Part shown: positions 9,777-20,000 of the stretch, piece by piece | How positions within the stretch are numbered: position 1 is the first letter of the stretch | Layout: each line of letters starts with the position of its first letter | Assembly (NCBI GenBank): GCA_963704565.1 | Contig: OY969917.1 | Location: 62,001-126,000 of the forward strand | DNA length: 64,000 nt | Reading direction: 5' to 3' | Source: Rhodoblastus sp963704565 | Lineage (GTDB): Bacteria > Pseudomonadota > Alphaproteobacteria > Rhizobiales > Beijerinckiaceae | Made by a program: the position numbers and the translations under genes | The notes under the pieces: model-generated | Told to the model about the DNA's origin: nothing | The model's input: the letters and a program-made list of their open reading frames with translations, nothing else | The model's database searches: none

Positions 9777-10699
9777 GGATAATTGCTCCGCGCCCGGCTC
9801 ATCAGGTCGATGAACACATCCTCCAGATTGGGCTCGTCGCGCGCCCAGGAAATTTCCGGCGTCGCGAATTCCCCGGCGACGCGATCGAGCGCCGCCCGGT
9901 CGCGGCTGGCGACATGCAATTTCGCGCCGAAGGGCGCGACCATGTCCACGCCGGGGGTGTGTTTCAGCGTCTCGGCGAGGTTTCCGAGATCTGCGCCGGA
10001 GACGACATAGGTCGAGAGATGCGATTGCGCGATGATTTCCGCGGTCGTCCCCCGCGCCAGCAGGCGCCCGTAGGCGATATAGGCGATTTCGTGGCAGCGT
10101 TCGGCCTCGTCCATGTAATGGGTCGAAACCAGCACGGTCAGGCCTTCGTGGACCAGCTGGTGAATCTCGTCCCAGAAATCGCGCCGCGCCTTGGGATCGA
10201 CGCCGGCGGTCGGCTCGTCGAGCAGCAGCAATTGCGGGCGCGGCATGATGCAGGCGCCCAGCGCCAGACGTTGCTTCCAGCCGCCCGACAATTCGCCGGC
10301 GAGCTGGTCGGCGCGGCCGGTCAGGCCAAGCTGATCGATCGCCTCGCGCGCCCGCGCGGACGGGTCGTCGAGCCCGTAGATGCGGCCGATGAATTCGAGA
10401 TTCTCGCGGATGGTCAGGTCGGAATAAAGCGAGAAGGCCTGGGTCATATAGCCGGTGCGGCGCTTGATCTCGGTCTGCTGGGTGAGAATGTCGAAGCCGA
10501 GGCACATGCCCTTGCCCTTGTCCGGGGTCAGCAGGCCGCACAACATGCGGATGGTGGTGGTCTTGCCGCTGCCGTTGGGGCCGAGAAAGCCGTGGATGCG
10601 GCTGCGCCGCACCTGCATCGACAGATTGTCGACCACCAGTTTGCCGTCGAAGCTCTTGCTCAGGCCCTCGACGTCGATGACGATGTCGTCGGCGGTCAT
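9773..10699 (-). CDS. ABC transporter ATP-binding protein (YbhF-like half)
   Basis: 308 residues from ATG 10699, which overlaps the HlyD stop as ATGA; the frame's further upstream part is not coding. Walker A GPNGSGKTT (about 38-46), Q-loop MTQAFSLYSDLT, signature LSGGWKQRLALG, Walker B LLLLDEPTAGVDP and H-loop STHYMDEA are all intact. It should energise export by the neighbouring permease. Only one ATPase domain is present, unlike E. coli YbhF, which is a fused double ATPase; a homodimer is expected. Confidence 0.95.
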   Translation of the reverse strand: MTADDIVIDVEGLSKSFDGKLVVDNLSMQVRRSRIHGFLGPNGSGKTTTIRMLCGLLTPDKGKGMCLGFDILTQQTEIKRRTGYMTQAFSLYSDLTIRENLEFIGRIYGLDDPSARAREAIDQLGLTGRADQLAGELSGGWKQRLALGACIMPRPQLLLLDEPTAGVDPKARRDFWDEIHQLVHEGLTVLVSTHYMDEAERCHEIAYIAYGRLLARGTTAEIIAQSHLSTYVVSGADLGNLAETLKHTPGVDMVAPFGAKLHVASRDRAALDRVAGEFATPEISWARDEPNLEDVFIDLMSRARSNYP

Positions 10700-11688
10700 T
10701 TCGCCGCCTCCGCCGGCAGGAGCCGCGCCTCGATCGGCAGGCCGAGCGGCAGCAGGACCGAAAGGTCGTCCAGCCGCGCGTCCACCCGGAACACCAGCTT
10801 GCCGCGCTCCTGGAGCGAGAAGATCACGGGCGGGGTAAATTCCGCCTGCTGCGAAATATAGATCACGCGGGCCCCCAGGCCGGGCCGGCAATTGTCGCAA
10901 GTAATCGAAACTTTCGCGCCCAAAGCGAAGCGGGAAAGCTGGGTCTCGGGGACGTAGAAACGAATCTTGCGGTTTTCCGGCGGCAGCAAGGCGAGGATCG
11001 GCTGGCCGGCGGCGACAATTTCGCCCGGCCAGAAATAGACGTCCTGAATGATTCCATTCGCCGGCGCATGGACGGTCTGGCGCGCGATGCGCACCTCGAT
11101 CTGATCGAGTTCCGCCTGCGCCTGGGTGATGGCGGCGTCGGCGGCGGCGATTTCATGGCTGCGCGACGGGATCAGCCCGGCCTCGACCTGACGTTGCGCC
11201 TGGGCGAGATTGGCCTTGTCGCGGTCGAGCGCGAATTTGGCCTGGTCGCGTGCGGCGACGGTGGCCGCGCCCCTCGGCAGCAGATAGACCTGCCGGTCAT
11301 ATTCGGTCTGCGACAGCACCAGCGCGGCATTGGCGGCCTCGACACCGGCCTGGAGCACGGCGATCTGTTCGGGGCGTTGCAGCGCCGCCTGAAGATTTTT
11401 CAGATTGGCCCTGGCCTGCACGACCTTCGCTTCGTCCTCGTCGCGCTGCTGGTCGAGAACGGGGGTCGCCATGGTGAACAGCACCACGCCCTTGGCGACA
11501 TGGTCGCCCGGCTCGACCTTGAGAAGGCTGAGTCTCTCGCCTTCCACGGGACCGATCTGGACGAGGTCGCCTTCGACATAACCTTCGAAGAGATCCTGCG
11601 GCTTGGCCGGGGCGAAAAGCTTGCTCGCGATCCAGCCGATAAGGATCACGACGACCAGCGCGCCAATGATTTTGCGCAGGTTTTTCAT
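10696..11688 (-). CDS. HlyD/YbhG-family membrane fusion protein
   Basis: 330 residues. One N-terminal anchor (about 8-26, IGALVVVILIGWIASKLF), a split lipoyl/barrel-sandwich domain (VEGERLSLLKVEPGDHVAKG and the later APANGIIQDV), and a helical hairpin (about 85-190) rich in Ala/Gln/Glu between the halves. This periplasmic adaptor links the inner-membrane ABC pump to an outer-membrane channel; none is encoded next to it. It is coupled by ATGA overlaps to tetR upstream and the ATPase downstream. Confidence 0.92.
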   Translation of the reverse strand: MKNLRKIIGALVVVILIGWIASKLFAPAKPQDLFEGYVEGDLVQIGPVEGERLSLLKVEPGDHVAKGVVLFTMATPVLDQQRDEDEAKVVQARANLKNLQAALQRPEQIAVLQAGVEAANAALVLSQTEYDRQVYLLPRGAATVAARDQAKFALDRDKANLAQAQRQVEAGLIPSRSHEIAAADAAITQAQAELDQIEVRIARQTVHAPANGIIQDVYFWPGEIVAAGQPILALLPPENRKIRFYVPETQLSRFALGAKVSITCDNCRPGLGARVIYISQQAEFTPPVIFSLQERGKLVFRVDARLDDLSVLLPLGLPIEARLLPAEAAK

Positions 11689-12308
11689 TCGCTCCTCCCG
11701 GTCAGGGCGCGCAGCAGAAGTTCGACATGCGCCTCCATCATCGCCTGGACGTCGAGCGTTTCGATGCGCGCGAACACCACGCTCCAGATCGCGGCGACCA
11801 GGGCGGGGGCGATGACAAGCTGCGGAAAGCGCGCGAGTTCGTCGGAGACGAATTCGCCGCTGGCCAGACCCTTGGCGATTATGGCGCGAATCAACCGCAG
11901 ACCGCGCGAAATGATCTCGCGATGGTAAAAATCGGCGATTGCCGGAAAGCGCGCCCCCTCGGACAGCACGAGATGCAGCACGCGCCGGCGGTCGGGATCC
12001 TGAATTCCCATGGCGATCGCCCGCCCCAACAGCCGCAACAGCTCGGCCGCCGGCGCGGGTGAGGCGGCAAGCGCCTGTTCGACCTTTGTCAGGGTCGCGC
12101 CGATCGTATTGGCGACAATGGCTTCAAGCAGATCCTGTTTGGACGAAAAATAGAGATAGATGGTGCCCTTGGCGACGCCGGCGGCGGCGGCGACATCTTC
12201 GAGCCGCGCGGCGGAAAAGCCTTTTTGCGCAAAAAGATCGAGCGCCGCCGCGCGGATCGCGCGCATCCTTTCCTCACGCTCGGTCGGTGTACGGGCCTGT
12301 CGCGCCAT
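11685..12308 (-). CDS. TetR/AcrR-family transcriptional regulator
   Basis: 207 residues. N-terminal helix-turn-helix (about 12-58: AALDLFAQKGFSAARLEDVAAAAGVAKGT in two parts) and a C-terminal ligand domain. First gene of the four-gene efflux operon, overlapping hlyD by ATGA, so it very likely represses its own operon and is released by an export substrate. A near-perfect palindrome typical of TetR operators lies 17 bases upstream of its start. The ligand cannot be read from sequence. Confidence 0.93.
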   Translation of the reverse strand: MARQARTPTEREERMRAIRAAALDLFAQKGFSAARLEDVAAAAGVAKGTIYLYFSSKQDLLEAIVANTIGATLTKVEQALAASPAPAAELLRLLGRAIAMGIQDPDRRRVLHLVLSEGARFPAIADFYHREIISRGLRLIRAIIAKGLASGEFVSDELARFPQLVIAPALVAAIWSVVFARIETLDVQAMMEAHVELLLRALTGRSE

Positions 12309-12325
12309 GACGCCTCTTGCAAAAT

Positions 12326-12345
12326 ATGACTGACTGACCAGTCAT
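12326..12345. promoter_or_regulatory. Putative TetR operator
   Basis: Inverted repeat with arms ATGACTG and CAGTCAT around a 6-base centre ACTGAC. TGACTGG/TCAGTCA-type palindromes are the usual sites of AcrR/TetR repressors. It stands in the 186-base gap between the divergent tetR operon and the CBS-BON gene, so it could control both. Confidence 0.7.
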
Positions 12346-12494
12346 AAAAACATATAACAAATAGCGTGACCTTGATCGGCGTCAAGGTTTGGCCGCGGAT
12401 CGGGCCTAAACTATCGCGAGAGGGCTTGCGCCCAAAGGAGGTTTCGGCGCACTCCTTGATCGGAGGGCGCGGAAAAGGAAATCGGGAGGCGAGA

Positions 12495-13214
12495 ATGTTA
12501 GCGTCGGAAATCATGGTCAGCCCGGTGAAGTCGATCGGTCCCGAGGCGACGATCGAGGAAGCGGTGGAGCTGCTGCTGTCGATGCATGTTTCCGGGGCGC
12601 CGGTGGTGGACGGCGATGGACGGCTGATCGGCGTGATCAGCGAGGCGGACTTCCTCCACCGCGCCGAACTCGGCACCACCAAGCGCCGGCCGCGCTGGAT
12701 CGAATTCCTGCTCGGTCCCGGCGAAAGCGCGGAAGCCTATGTCATGAGCCACGGCCGCAAGGTCGGCGACATCATGACCCGCGAGGTCGTCAGCGTGAAT
12801 GTCACGGCCTCGCTCAACGAGATCGTCGATCTGATGGAGCGGCGCAGGATCAAGCGCCTGCCGGTGGTCAGCGGCGACCAGTTGGTCGGCATCATCAGCC
12901 GCTCCGATCTGCTGCGGGCCTTGTCCAAGACCCTTGTCGCCACCAAGGCCGCGCCCGGCGAGATCAGCGATCAGGCGATTCTCGACAAGCTGATGGCGGA
13001 GCTGAAAAATCAGGGATTCGCCTCGCCGAAATCGCTCGATGTTAAGGTCGATCACGGCGTGGTGACCTTGAAAGGCGAGATTTTCGACGAAAGGCAGCGT
13101 CCCGCTTTGATGGTCGCCGCCGAGAATATTCCCGGCGTAACCAAAGTAATCGATCAGCTCGTCTGGATCGAACCCTTCTCCGGCATGTCGATCAACAACG
13201 CCAAGGGCTTCTAA
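12495..13214 (+). CDS. CBS-pair and BON-domain protein
   Basis: 239 residues from the ATG at 12495, preceded by a good Shine-Dalgarno (GGGAGG, 5 bases away); the frame is open further up. Two CBS motifs (about 7-60: IMVSPVKSIGPEATIEEA; about 92-145: IMTREVVSVNVTASLNEI) form an adenine-nucleotide-sensing Bateman module, followed by a BON domain (about 165-230, with VDHGVVTLKGEI). BON domains bind membranes or other proteins. The protein is soluble with no signal peptide. It diverges from the TetR efflux operon and may share its operator, but nothing in the sequence links the functions. Confidence 0.88.
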   Translation: MLASEIMVSPVKSIGPEATIEEAVELLLSMHVSGAPVVDGDGRLIGVISEADFLHRAELGTTKRRPRWIEFLLGPGESAEAYVMSHGRKVGDIMTREVVSVNVTASLNEIVDLMERRRIKRLPVVSGDQLVGIISRSDLLRALSKTLVATKAAPGEISDQAILDKLMAELKNQGFASPKSLDVKVDHGVVTLKGEIFDERQRPALMVAAENIPGVTKVIDQLVWIEPFSGMSINNAKGF

Positions 13215-13217
13215 CCC

Positions 13218-15131
13218 TCAGGCGACCGAAATCCGGCGGGCGAGCGCCGCCGCCCGTTTGGCGTCTTCCAGGCCGATCGGCCCGTCGATCGCCGAGGCGT
13301 TGGCGAAGGCCTCCCGCAGGGCCGGCGAGCCGGCGGGGGCGAAGGTGTGGTTTTCCGGGCCGAGCGCCCGCGCCAGCGCCGCGCGGTCTTCGGCGGAGCC
13401 GCCGATTTCGGCCGCCACGAACAGAGCGAGCGCGGCGGTGAGGCCGGCGGGCGCGTCCGGCGCCGGGCGCAGGAAGCGGAACAGATTGCGCAGGCGTTTC
13501 CCGGCGCGCGGATTGGCGCCGGCGAGCGGCGCCATGGCCCCGGTCAGCCGGGTTTCGAGCGGCGACAGCGGCGTGTCGAAAGGCGCCAAAGCGATCGGCT
13601 CGCCCGTGTCCACGCCGTCGAGCCGCAAGGGCAATTGAATGCGCCGGGCAAGTTCGTCGCCCCGGTCGTGGAACAGAGCTGGATCGAGCGCGTGAATCGC
13701 GACAAAGCCGGGGAGCGCCAGCAGATCGTGGACGCGGCGGAACAAGGCGTCGGACTGGTCGGCGCTCTCATAGCCGTCCACCGCAACGACGATACGGCGC
13801 GGCGCGGCGGCCATGGTTCCGCGCGTGACGAGATCGGAGATCGTTTCGAGAAAGCCCACGGCGTGATCGCGTTTGCGCGACGCTTCGTCGCCTTCCAGGA
13901 ACAAAGGCGGGTTGCGGCTGGCGCCGGCGGCGTTGGCGCGGCGCTCGGCTTCGTAAGCCTTGCGGGCGAGGGCGTCGACTTCGCTTCCCATCAGCTCGAC
14001 ATTGCGCGCCTGATGGGCGAGGGTCTGCTCGACTTCATGGCGCTTGTCCACGACATCCCGATCGAGCAGGCCGGCCGCGTGAATCAGCGGCTGCATGAAA
14101 TCCACGGCGCGCCAGATATTCAGGCCCAGAAGCGCCAGGGCGAGCAGCGCGAAAAGCCGCGCCGCCACGGGCAGCCAGTCCAGATGGCTTTGCAGGAAAT
14201 TGGCGGCCTGGCCGCCGATCGAGCCGCCGCTGGCGATCAGGCCGAGCAGGTCCGCCTTGTTGGCGGCGAGCCAGGCCAGACCCTTGTCGGCGGCGAAACC
14301 GAGGGCCGACAGCAGCAGCAGGCGCGTCTGGCCCTTGAAGGCGTATAGCCCGCGCAGCGAGGCCAGCAGCCGGCCGGCCAATCCGCCCAATTCGTTGAGG
14401 TCGCGGGTGAGATCCTTGAACGCGGCCAAAGCCTCGCCGGTGAAGCCGAAGCGGCGCAGGCGCGGCTCGAAGGCGTTGCGGATTTTGCGCGCGTAAATAT
14501 CGACGCGGGTTCCCGGCGTCTCGAACAGCAATATGTCCTTGAGGGCGGCGCGGCGCATTTCCGAATCGGACAGGGCCTGCTTTTCCGCGATCAGCTTGCG
14601 GCGCAGGTCCAGAAGTTCGTCGCGCGCGGCGCGGGCGATCGCGCCGGGGTCGGCGCCGAAATGGGGCGCTTCCAGCGCCGCTTCCTGCGCGAACGGACCG
14701 TGGTGCGGCGCAAGCGCGCGATAGAGCGCGGCGGCCAGCGCGCGCTCCGGCTGCTCGGCGAGGTCGGCGGCGCGCAGGACGACGACGGGCGCGCCGGTTG
14801 CGGCCAGAGGTTCCGTCAGCCAATCGATGGCGCTGCTCTTGCCGCCGCCGGCCGAGGCGAACAGGCCGATGGCGAAGGGGGTGGGCGCGTCGGGACGGCG
14901 CAAAAGGTCGGCCAGCCGCCTGAGCAATTCTTCGGTCCGGGCCGTGAACGAAGCCTTGGCCGGCGCGGCGGGCGCGTCGGTCTCGAACAGGACTTTTTCG
15001 ACCGGCGCCGGGACGGGACGCGCCGGCGGCGGGCTGGCTTGCGCCGCAAAGGACGCCTGCGGCTCCACGCGGCGGGCGGGCGCGAGGGCGCCAAGGTCGA
15101 AATCGCGGCGTTCGGGCTGGGCTGCGGACAA
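13218..15131 (-). CDS. KAP-like P-loop NTPase with internal membrane helices
   Basis: 637 residues from TTG 15131, chosen for its AGGAG Shine-Dalgarno 7 bases upstream; the frame also allows TTG at 15161, with no such site. A Pro/Ala-rich N-terminus (~60 residues) precedes Walker A GLFASAGGGKSS (about 89-100). Two hydrophobic segments (about 269-281 and 323-340) lie between Walker A and the Walker B-like RRIVVAVDGYESAD (about 445-458), followed by FVAIHALDPALF. Membrane helices inserted in the P-loop core are the hallmark of KAP NTPases. The family motif DDLDR is replaced by VDGYE. No partner gene; function unknown, and ATP use is inferred only. Confidence 0.65.
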   Translation of the reverse strand: MSAAQPERRDFDLGALAPARRVEPQASFAAQASPPPARPVPAPVEKVLFETDAPAAPAKASFTARTEELLRRLADLLRRPDAPTPFAIGLFASAGGGKSSAIDWLTEPLAATGAPVVVLRAADLAEQPERALAAALYRALAPHHGPFAQEAALEAPHFGADPGAIARAARDELLDLRRKLIAEKQALSDSEMRRAALKDILLFETPGTRVDIYARKIRNAFEPRLRRFGFTGEALAAFKDLTRDLNELGGLAGRLLASLRGLYAFKGQTRLLLLSALGFAADKGLAWLAANKADLLGLIASGGSIGGQAANFLQSHLDWLPVAARLFALLALALLGLNIWRAVDFMQPLIHAAGLLDRDVVDKRHEVEQTLAHQARNVELMGSEVDALARKAYEAERRANAAGASRNPPLFLEGDEASRKRDHAVGFLETISDLVTRGTMAAAPRRIVVAVDGYESADQSDALFRRVHDLLALPGFVAIHALDPALFHDRGDELARRIQLPLRLDGVDTGEPIALAPFDTPLSPLETRLTGAMAPLAGANPRAGKRLRNLFRFLRPAPDAPAGLTAALALFVAAEIGGSAEDRAALARALGPENHTFAPAGSPALREAFANASAIDGPIGLEDAKRAAALARRISVA

Positions 15132-15352
15132 GTTCAAGCTCCTGATGCGGGCGCGCGCCAAGATAACTTCATTAGCGCAAATGCGCTGCCGCGATAGGCC
15201 CGAAAGGCATTTTTTTCGTGGCGCTGCAGTCGAAACCGCCCTGGCGCAAAAAGCCGTTTCCTCTTGGTGGGCCTTGCTCTAAAAGTCCGCCGCAGGAACA
15301 GGCCCAAGCCGGGAGACCGGCGCGCGGCTCAACAGGGAAGGCGTTTTCGCCC

Positions 15353-17005
<1,653 letters not shown>

Positions 17006-17024
17006 ACCCGGAACAAGGCAAGTC

Positions 17025-17058
17025 GAAGCCGGGCTGTCGCGCCCGGCTTCATTGTTTT
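17025..17058 (+). terminator. Rho-independent terminator of ettA
   Basis: Perfect 10-bp stem GAAGCCGGGC/GCCCGGCTTC with a 6-base loop, followed by ATTGTTTT, 20 bases after the ettA stop. It sits between two convergent genes. Confidence 0.85.
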
Positions 17059-17070
17059 CAGGCCCGCAGT

Positions 17071-17376
17071 TCAGGCCCAGTCCTTGCCCAAGGCGCCAAG
17101 GTTCGCACGCGCCAGATCCTCAGGCGTCATGGCGATCCGCATTTCAACTTCGGCGTCGAACGTCAGAAACCACGGTTCCGCCAGCGCGGGGATTTCGGAA
17201 GCATCCTTGACGTCCACCACCAGAACAGCGCCGCGGTCGCCGCCGAATTCGGTGAAATAGGCTGCCTCCGGTTTGATCTTTTCCAGAATTTTCTGAATCC
17301 TCGGCCCGGCGGTCCCGTCGCGCACCGCGCTGTTGAAGGGTTCCGACGGCAGTGTGACGTTCATGAGCATGCGCAT
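17071..17376 (-). CDS. Conserved small hypothetical protein
   Basis: 101 residues from ATG 17376 with a GGAGAGG Shine-Dalgarno; the frame is open further up. Sequence MRMLMNVTLPSEPFN starts a protein with alternating beta/alpha pattern and a central GAVLVVDVKDASEIPALAEP segment, resembling a small ferredoxin-like (dimeric alpha-beta barrel) fold. I recognise it only as a conserved hypothetical of Hyphomicrobiales; no catalytic motif is visible. It is monocistronic and converges with ettA. Confidence 0.75.
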   Translation of the reverse strand: MRMLMNVTLPSEPFNSAVRDGTAGPRIQKILEKIKPEAAYFTEFGGDRGAVLVVDVKDASEIPALAEPWFLTFDAEVEMRIAMTPEDLARANLGALGKDWA

Positions 17377-17566
17377 GGCTGACCTCTCCGATCGTTGCCG
17401 CCACACGCTATGCTTTGTCATGGCCTCCGCCAAGCGCAATAGGGCGCGGCGCCCAAGCGCTTCCGTGCGCCATGACTCTGCCTTAGATCGCCTTCGCACG
17501 GGGCCAAAATGCGTCTCGCGCTACGACCGGCTGAAACCAAATCGCGCCTTCAAGCGTTAGCCAGGC

Positions 17567-18238
17567 ATGTCCTTGCCCGAACATTTTCCGCGCCTGTTCA
17601 AGCGCCCTTACAGCCCGGCCGAATTGATCGCCGACGCTGTCGTGCATGGCGTCGCGCTTGTCGCGGGGCTGATCGCCTTCGCCGTGCTGTTCGTTCGTAT
17701 CGCCCGTCATGGCGGGACGGGCGACGTTTTGGCCATGAGCGTTTACGCAGCAGGCTTTTTCCTGCTGTTCGGCTTTTCCTGCGCCTATAACCTGACTCCG
17801 CCGTCGCATTTGAAATTCCATCTGCGGCGGTTGGACCACGCCTCGATCTTTTTCATGATTTCCGGCACTTACACCGCGATCCTGTCGCAAGTGCCGGATC
17901 GCGGTCTGGCCTGGGCCTTGGCCGCCTTCATCTGGATGGCGTCGCTGGCGGGCGCGGCGATCAAGATCTGGTGGCCGGGAAGATTCGACCGCGCCGCCAT
18001 CGCCCTTTATCTGGCCCTCGGCTGGGCCGGGATCGTGGCCTTTCGGCCGCTGAGCGCGGAGCTGCCGGCGCAAAGCCTGATTCTCCTTCTCATCGGCGGC
18101 CTGTTTTATTCCCTCGGCGTGCTGTTCCATGTCTGGAACAGTCTGAAATTCCAGAGCGCCATCTGGCATGGCTTCGTCACCATCGCCGCGGCCTGCCAAT
18201 TCGCCGGCATAGCCGTGGCGATGGGACACGGCGGCTAA
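17567..18238 (+). CDS. Haemolysin III / PAQR-family membrane protein (YqfA-like)
   Basis: 223 residues with seven predicted helices. Family hallmarks: YSPAELIADAVVHGVALV near the N-terminus, the DHASIFFMISGTYT motif after the third helix, and a C-terminal FHVWNSLKFQSAIWHGFV with the conserved His. PAQR/HlyIII proteins are likely metal-dependent hydrolases in the membrane; 'haemolysin' is a historical name and toxicity is not implied. The frame starts one base set after a Lys/Arg-rich region and is not overlapped by neighbours. Confidence 0.9.
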   Translation: MSLPEHFPRLFKRPYSPAELIADAVVHGVALVAGLIAFAVLFVRIARHGGTGDVLAMSVYAAGFFLLFGFSCAYNLTPPSHLKFHLRRLDHASIFFMISGTYTAILSQVPDRGLAWALAAFIWMASLAGAAIKIWWPGRFDRAAIALYLALGWAGIVAFRPLSAELPAQSLILLLIGGLFYSLGVLFHVWNSLKFQSAIWHGFVTIAAACQFAGIAVAMGHGG

Positions 18239-18252
18239 CGGGGCGTTATGGT

Positions 18253-18310
18253 ATTGTTTCAACGCATATTCTTGTCCAAAAAGTCTGCAACTTTTTGGGA
18301 ACATGTTCTA
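18253..18310. repeat. 58-bp REP-like palindromic repeat, copy A
   Basis: Contains the hairpin CCAAAAAGT-ctgca-ACTTTTTGG within a 58-base unit that recurs in inverted orientation at 40205-40262 with only four differences. The last three bases supply the vapC stop codon on the minus strand. The A/T-rich stem could also end transcription in either direction. Confidence 0.85.
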
Positions 18311-18706
18311 GGGGCGGACCAGCGCGACTTCCGGAAAATAGTTGGAATAGCGCCGAACGTCGCGGGTCAGGATGACAAAACCTTCGACGCTGGCCTGGGC
18401 GCCGATGAAAAAATCCGCCAGAACATTGTTTTTGGCGCCGCCTTCGCGGCGATAGCGGCGAAACGTGCGTCCGGCGAGCGCCAGCGCGTCCTTGGTGAGC
18501 GCGGCCCAGCCGATCGGCAGTAGCGCCAATTCGCGGTCGAGCGTGGCGCGGTCGTCAAAACCGGCCGCGAGTTCGGCATAAATGATCTCGTTAATGCCTA
18601 ACGGCCCGCGCGCCGCGGCATTTGCGAGAGCGTCGATGGATTTTCCCGCCCAGATCGGATCGTTCTGAAAAATGTCGATCAGAACGTTCGTATCGACAAG
18701 GATCAT
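18308..18706 (-). CDS. vapC: VapC-type PIN-domain ribonuclease toxin
   Basis: 132 residues, typical for VapC. The acidic Mg2+-binding residues of the PIN fold are visible: D5 (ILVDTNVLID), E45 (NEIIYAEL), D98 (NNVLADFFIGAQA) and D116 (LTRDVRRY). VapC toxins cleave tRNA or rRNA when not bound by VapB. The start overlaps the vapB stop (ATGA at 18703-18706), so the two are translated together. The stop codon lies in the REP-like repeat. Confidence 0.93.
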   Translation of the reverse strand: MILVDTNVLIDIFQNDPIWAGKSIDALANAAARGPLGINEIIYAELAAGFDDRATLDRELALLPIGWAALTKDALALAGRTFRRYRREGGAKNNVLADFFIGAQASVEGFVILTRDVRRYSNYFPEVALVRP

Positions 18707-18969
18707 TCATCGCCCCGCAGCAGGCGCATGATCTCGTCGCTGGTCATTCCGGACAATGGCCCCTGCCGGAAGGGTTGACGCCGGGCCACTTCTTCCAGTT
18801 GCCGCCGGAAATCCTCGACTTCGCCTCCGCTCTCGGCCTGCCGCTCGACGAGAATGCCGCCGCCGGGAAGATTGCGCACCTCCACCCGGTCGCCGGGCTT
18901 GATGCCGGCGGCGTCGCGCACCGCCTTGGGCAGCGTGACCTGCCCCTTAACCGTGACTGTCGTCGCCAT
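18703..18969 (-). CDS. vapB: VapB-type AbrB/SpoVT antitoxin
   Basis: 88 residues from the ATG at 18969; the frame is open much further but the upstream part runs through the operator. The N-terminal swapped-hairpin DNA-binding fold is clear (TVTVKGQVTLPKAVRDAAG, then IKPGDRVEV), and the C-terminal part (about 50-88) should wrap VapC. It neutralises the toxin and, with it, represses the operon through the palindrome just upstream. Confidence 0.92.
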   Translation of the reverse strand: MATTVTVKGQVTLPKAVRDAAGIKPGDRVEVRNLPGGGILVERQAESGGEVEDFRRQLEEVARRQPFRQGPLSGMTSDEIMRLLRGDE

Positions 18970-18970
18970 G

Positions 18971-19017
18971 GGTATTACCTTTTCATGTAAGGTAATACCA
19001 TCGCCGGCCCCGGTCAA
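18971..19017 (-). promoter_or_regulatory. vapBC promoter with autoregulatory operator
   Basis: A perfect 11-bp inverted repeat GGTATTACCTT/AAGGTAATACC with a 7-base spacer occupies 18971-18999, ending one base before the vapB start codon. On the minus strand a -35 TTGACC (19012-19017) and a weak -10 TACCTT (18989-18994), 17 bases apart, put the operator over the -10 and the ribosome site. Binding of VapBC would block both. Confidence 0.75.
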
Positions 19018-19183
19018 TCGACGCCCGCCGCGCCAGACGATCCTCTTCATCGACCAGGCGGCGCGCGCGCTGCGGGACAAGTTCGGCGCCGATTGACGGG
19101 GACAGCCGGTCCACAGGTTCAATTGACCTGCCGTCGGAACGCGCGCATCCTGGCTCCCCGCTTGAAAGATTCTGGATCGTCCC

Positions 19184-19972
19184 GTGATGCAAAGGCCGCT
19201 TGTCCTGTTCGCCGCTGCATTGGCTGTGGGAGCGGCGCCGCCGCTTTTCTTCCCGGCGAGCCGGACGGCCCGCCCGGTTCGGGTGGCGAGCGAAAACCTG
19301 TGCCGGGGGGCGGCTTTCGCGCCGGCGCGGATCGGCTTCTTCCCGCATTTTTCCAAAGCGATAAGCGACGAAGGCCGGGTCCGGATCGTCGCCATCGGCT
19401 CGTCCTCGACCGAGGGCGTCGGGGCCAGCGCGCCGGCCGAAAATTATCCGTCGCAATTGCGCGACATGTTGGAAAGGGCCTTGCCGGCCGAGGCGGTCGA
19501 GGTGGTCAATCTCGGGATCGGCGGCGAAACGGCGGCCGAGACGGTCGTCCGCCTGCGCGAGGAGATTCCGCGTCTCGAACCGGATCTCGTGCTCTGGCAG
19601 GTCGGCGCCAATGACGGGATCGATGGCGTGCCGCCGAAACAATATGAGGCGATTGTGCGCGCCGCCCTCCGCTTCCTCAAAGGCGGCGAGGCCGATGTCC
19701 TGCTCGTCGGCATGCAATGGACGCGCAAACTTGCGGCCAATCCGAATTATATGGCGATCCAGGGGGTGACGGCGCGGGTGGCGCGCGAGGAGGGCGTTCC
19801 GCTGGTTTCGCGCTACGACGCGATGCGCCTTTTCGCGCGGGCCACGGGGCGGGAGGATTTCACCGGCCCCGACGACCTGCATCTCAACGACAAAGGCTAT
19901 CGCTGCCTCGCCGAACAGATCGCCGCGACTCTTTCGCGGGCGACGGAACGGAAAATCGCGGGCCGGACCTGA
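19184..19972 (+). CDS. SGNH/GDSL-family secreted hydrolase
   Basis: 262 residues with an N-terminal signal segment (about 5-25, LVLFAAALAVGAAPPLFF). SGNH blocks are complete: block I IGSSSTEG with the nucleophile Ser (about residue 74), block II NLGIGGET, block III VGANDG, and block V DDLHLN with the Asp-His pair. Such enzymes deacylate or deacetylate lipids and sugars in the periplasm; the substrate is not evident. A GC-rich hairpin (CGCGGGCCGG/CCGGCCCGCG, 19957-19984) spans the stop codon but has no U-tract. Confidence 0.88.
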   Translation: MMQRPLVLFAAALAVGAAPPLFFPASRTARPVRVASENLCRGAAFAPARIGFFPHFSKAISDEGRVRIVAIGSSSTEGVGASAPAENYPSQLRDMLERALPAEAVEVVNLGIGGETAAETVVRLREEIPRLEPDLVLWQVGANDGIDGVPPKQYEAIVRAALRFLKGGEADVLLVGMQWTRKLAANPNYMAIQGVTARVAREEGVPLVSRYDAMRLFARATGREDFTGPDDLHLNDKGYRCLAEQIAATLSRATERKIAGRT

Positions 19973-20000
19973 GGCCGGCCCGCGTCGGCGCGAGCTGACC

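Noticed and set aside
9777..10541. Upstream extension of the permease frame through the ATPase gene, suggesting a fusion protein
   Set aside because: The extension is in a different frame from the real ATPase and has low-complexity Arg/Pro sequence; the ATGA overlap gives a proper start at 9776.
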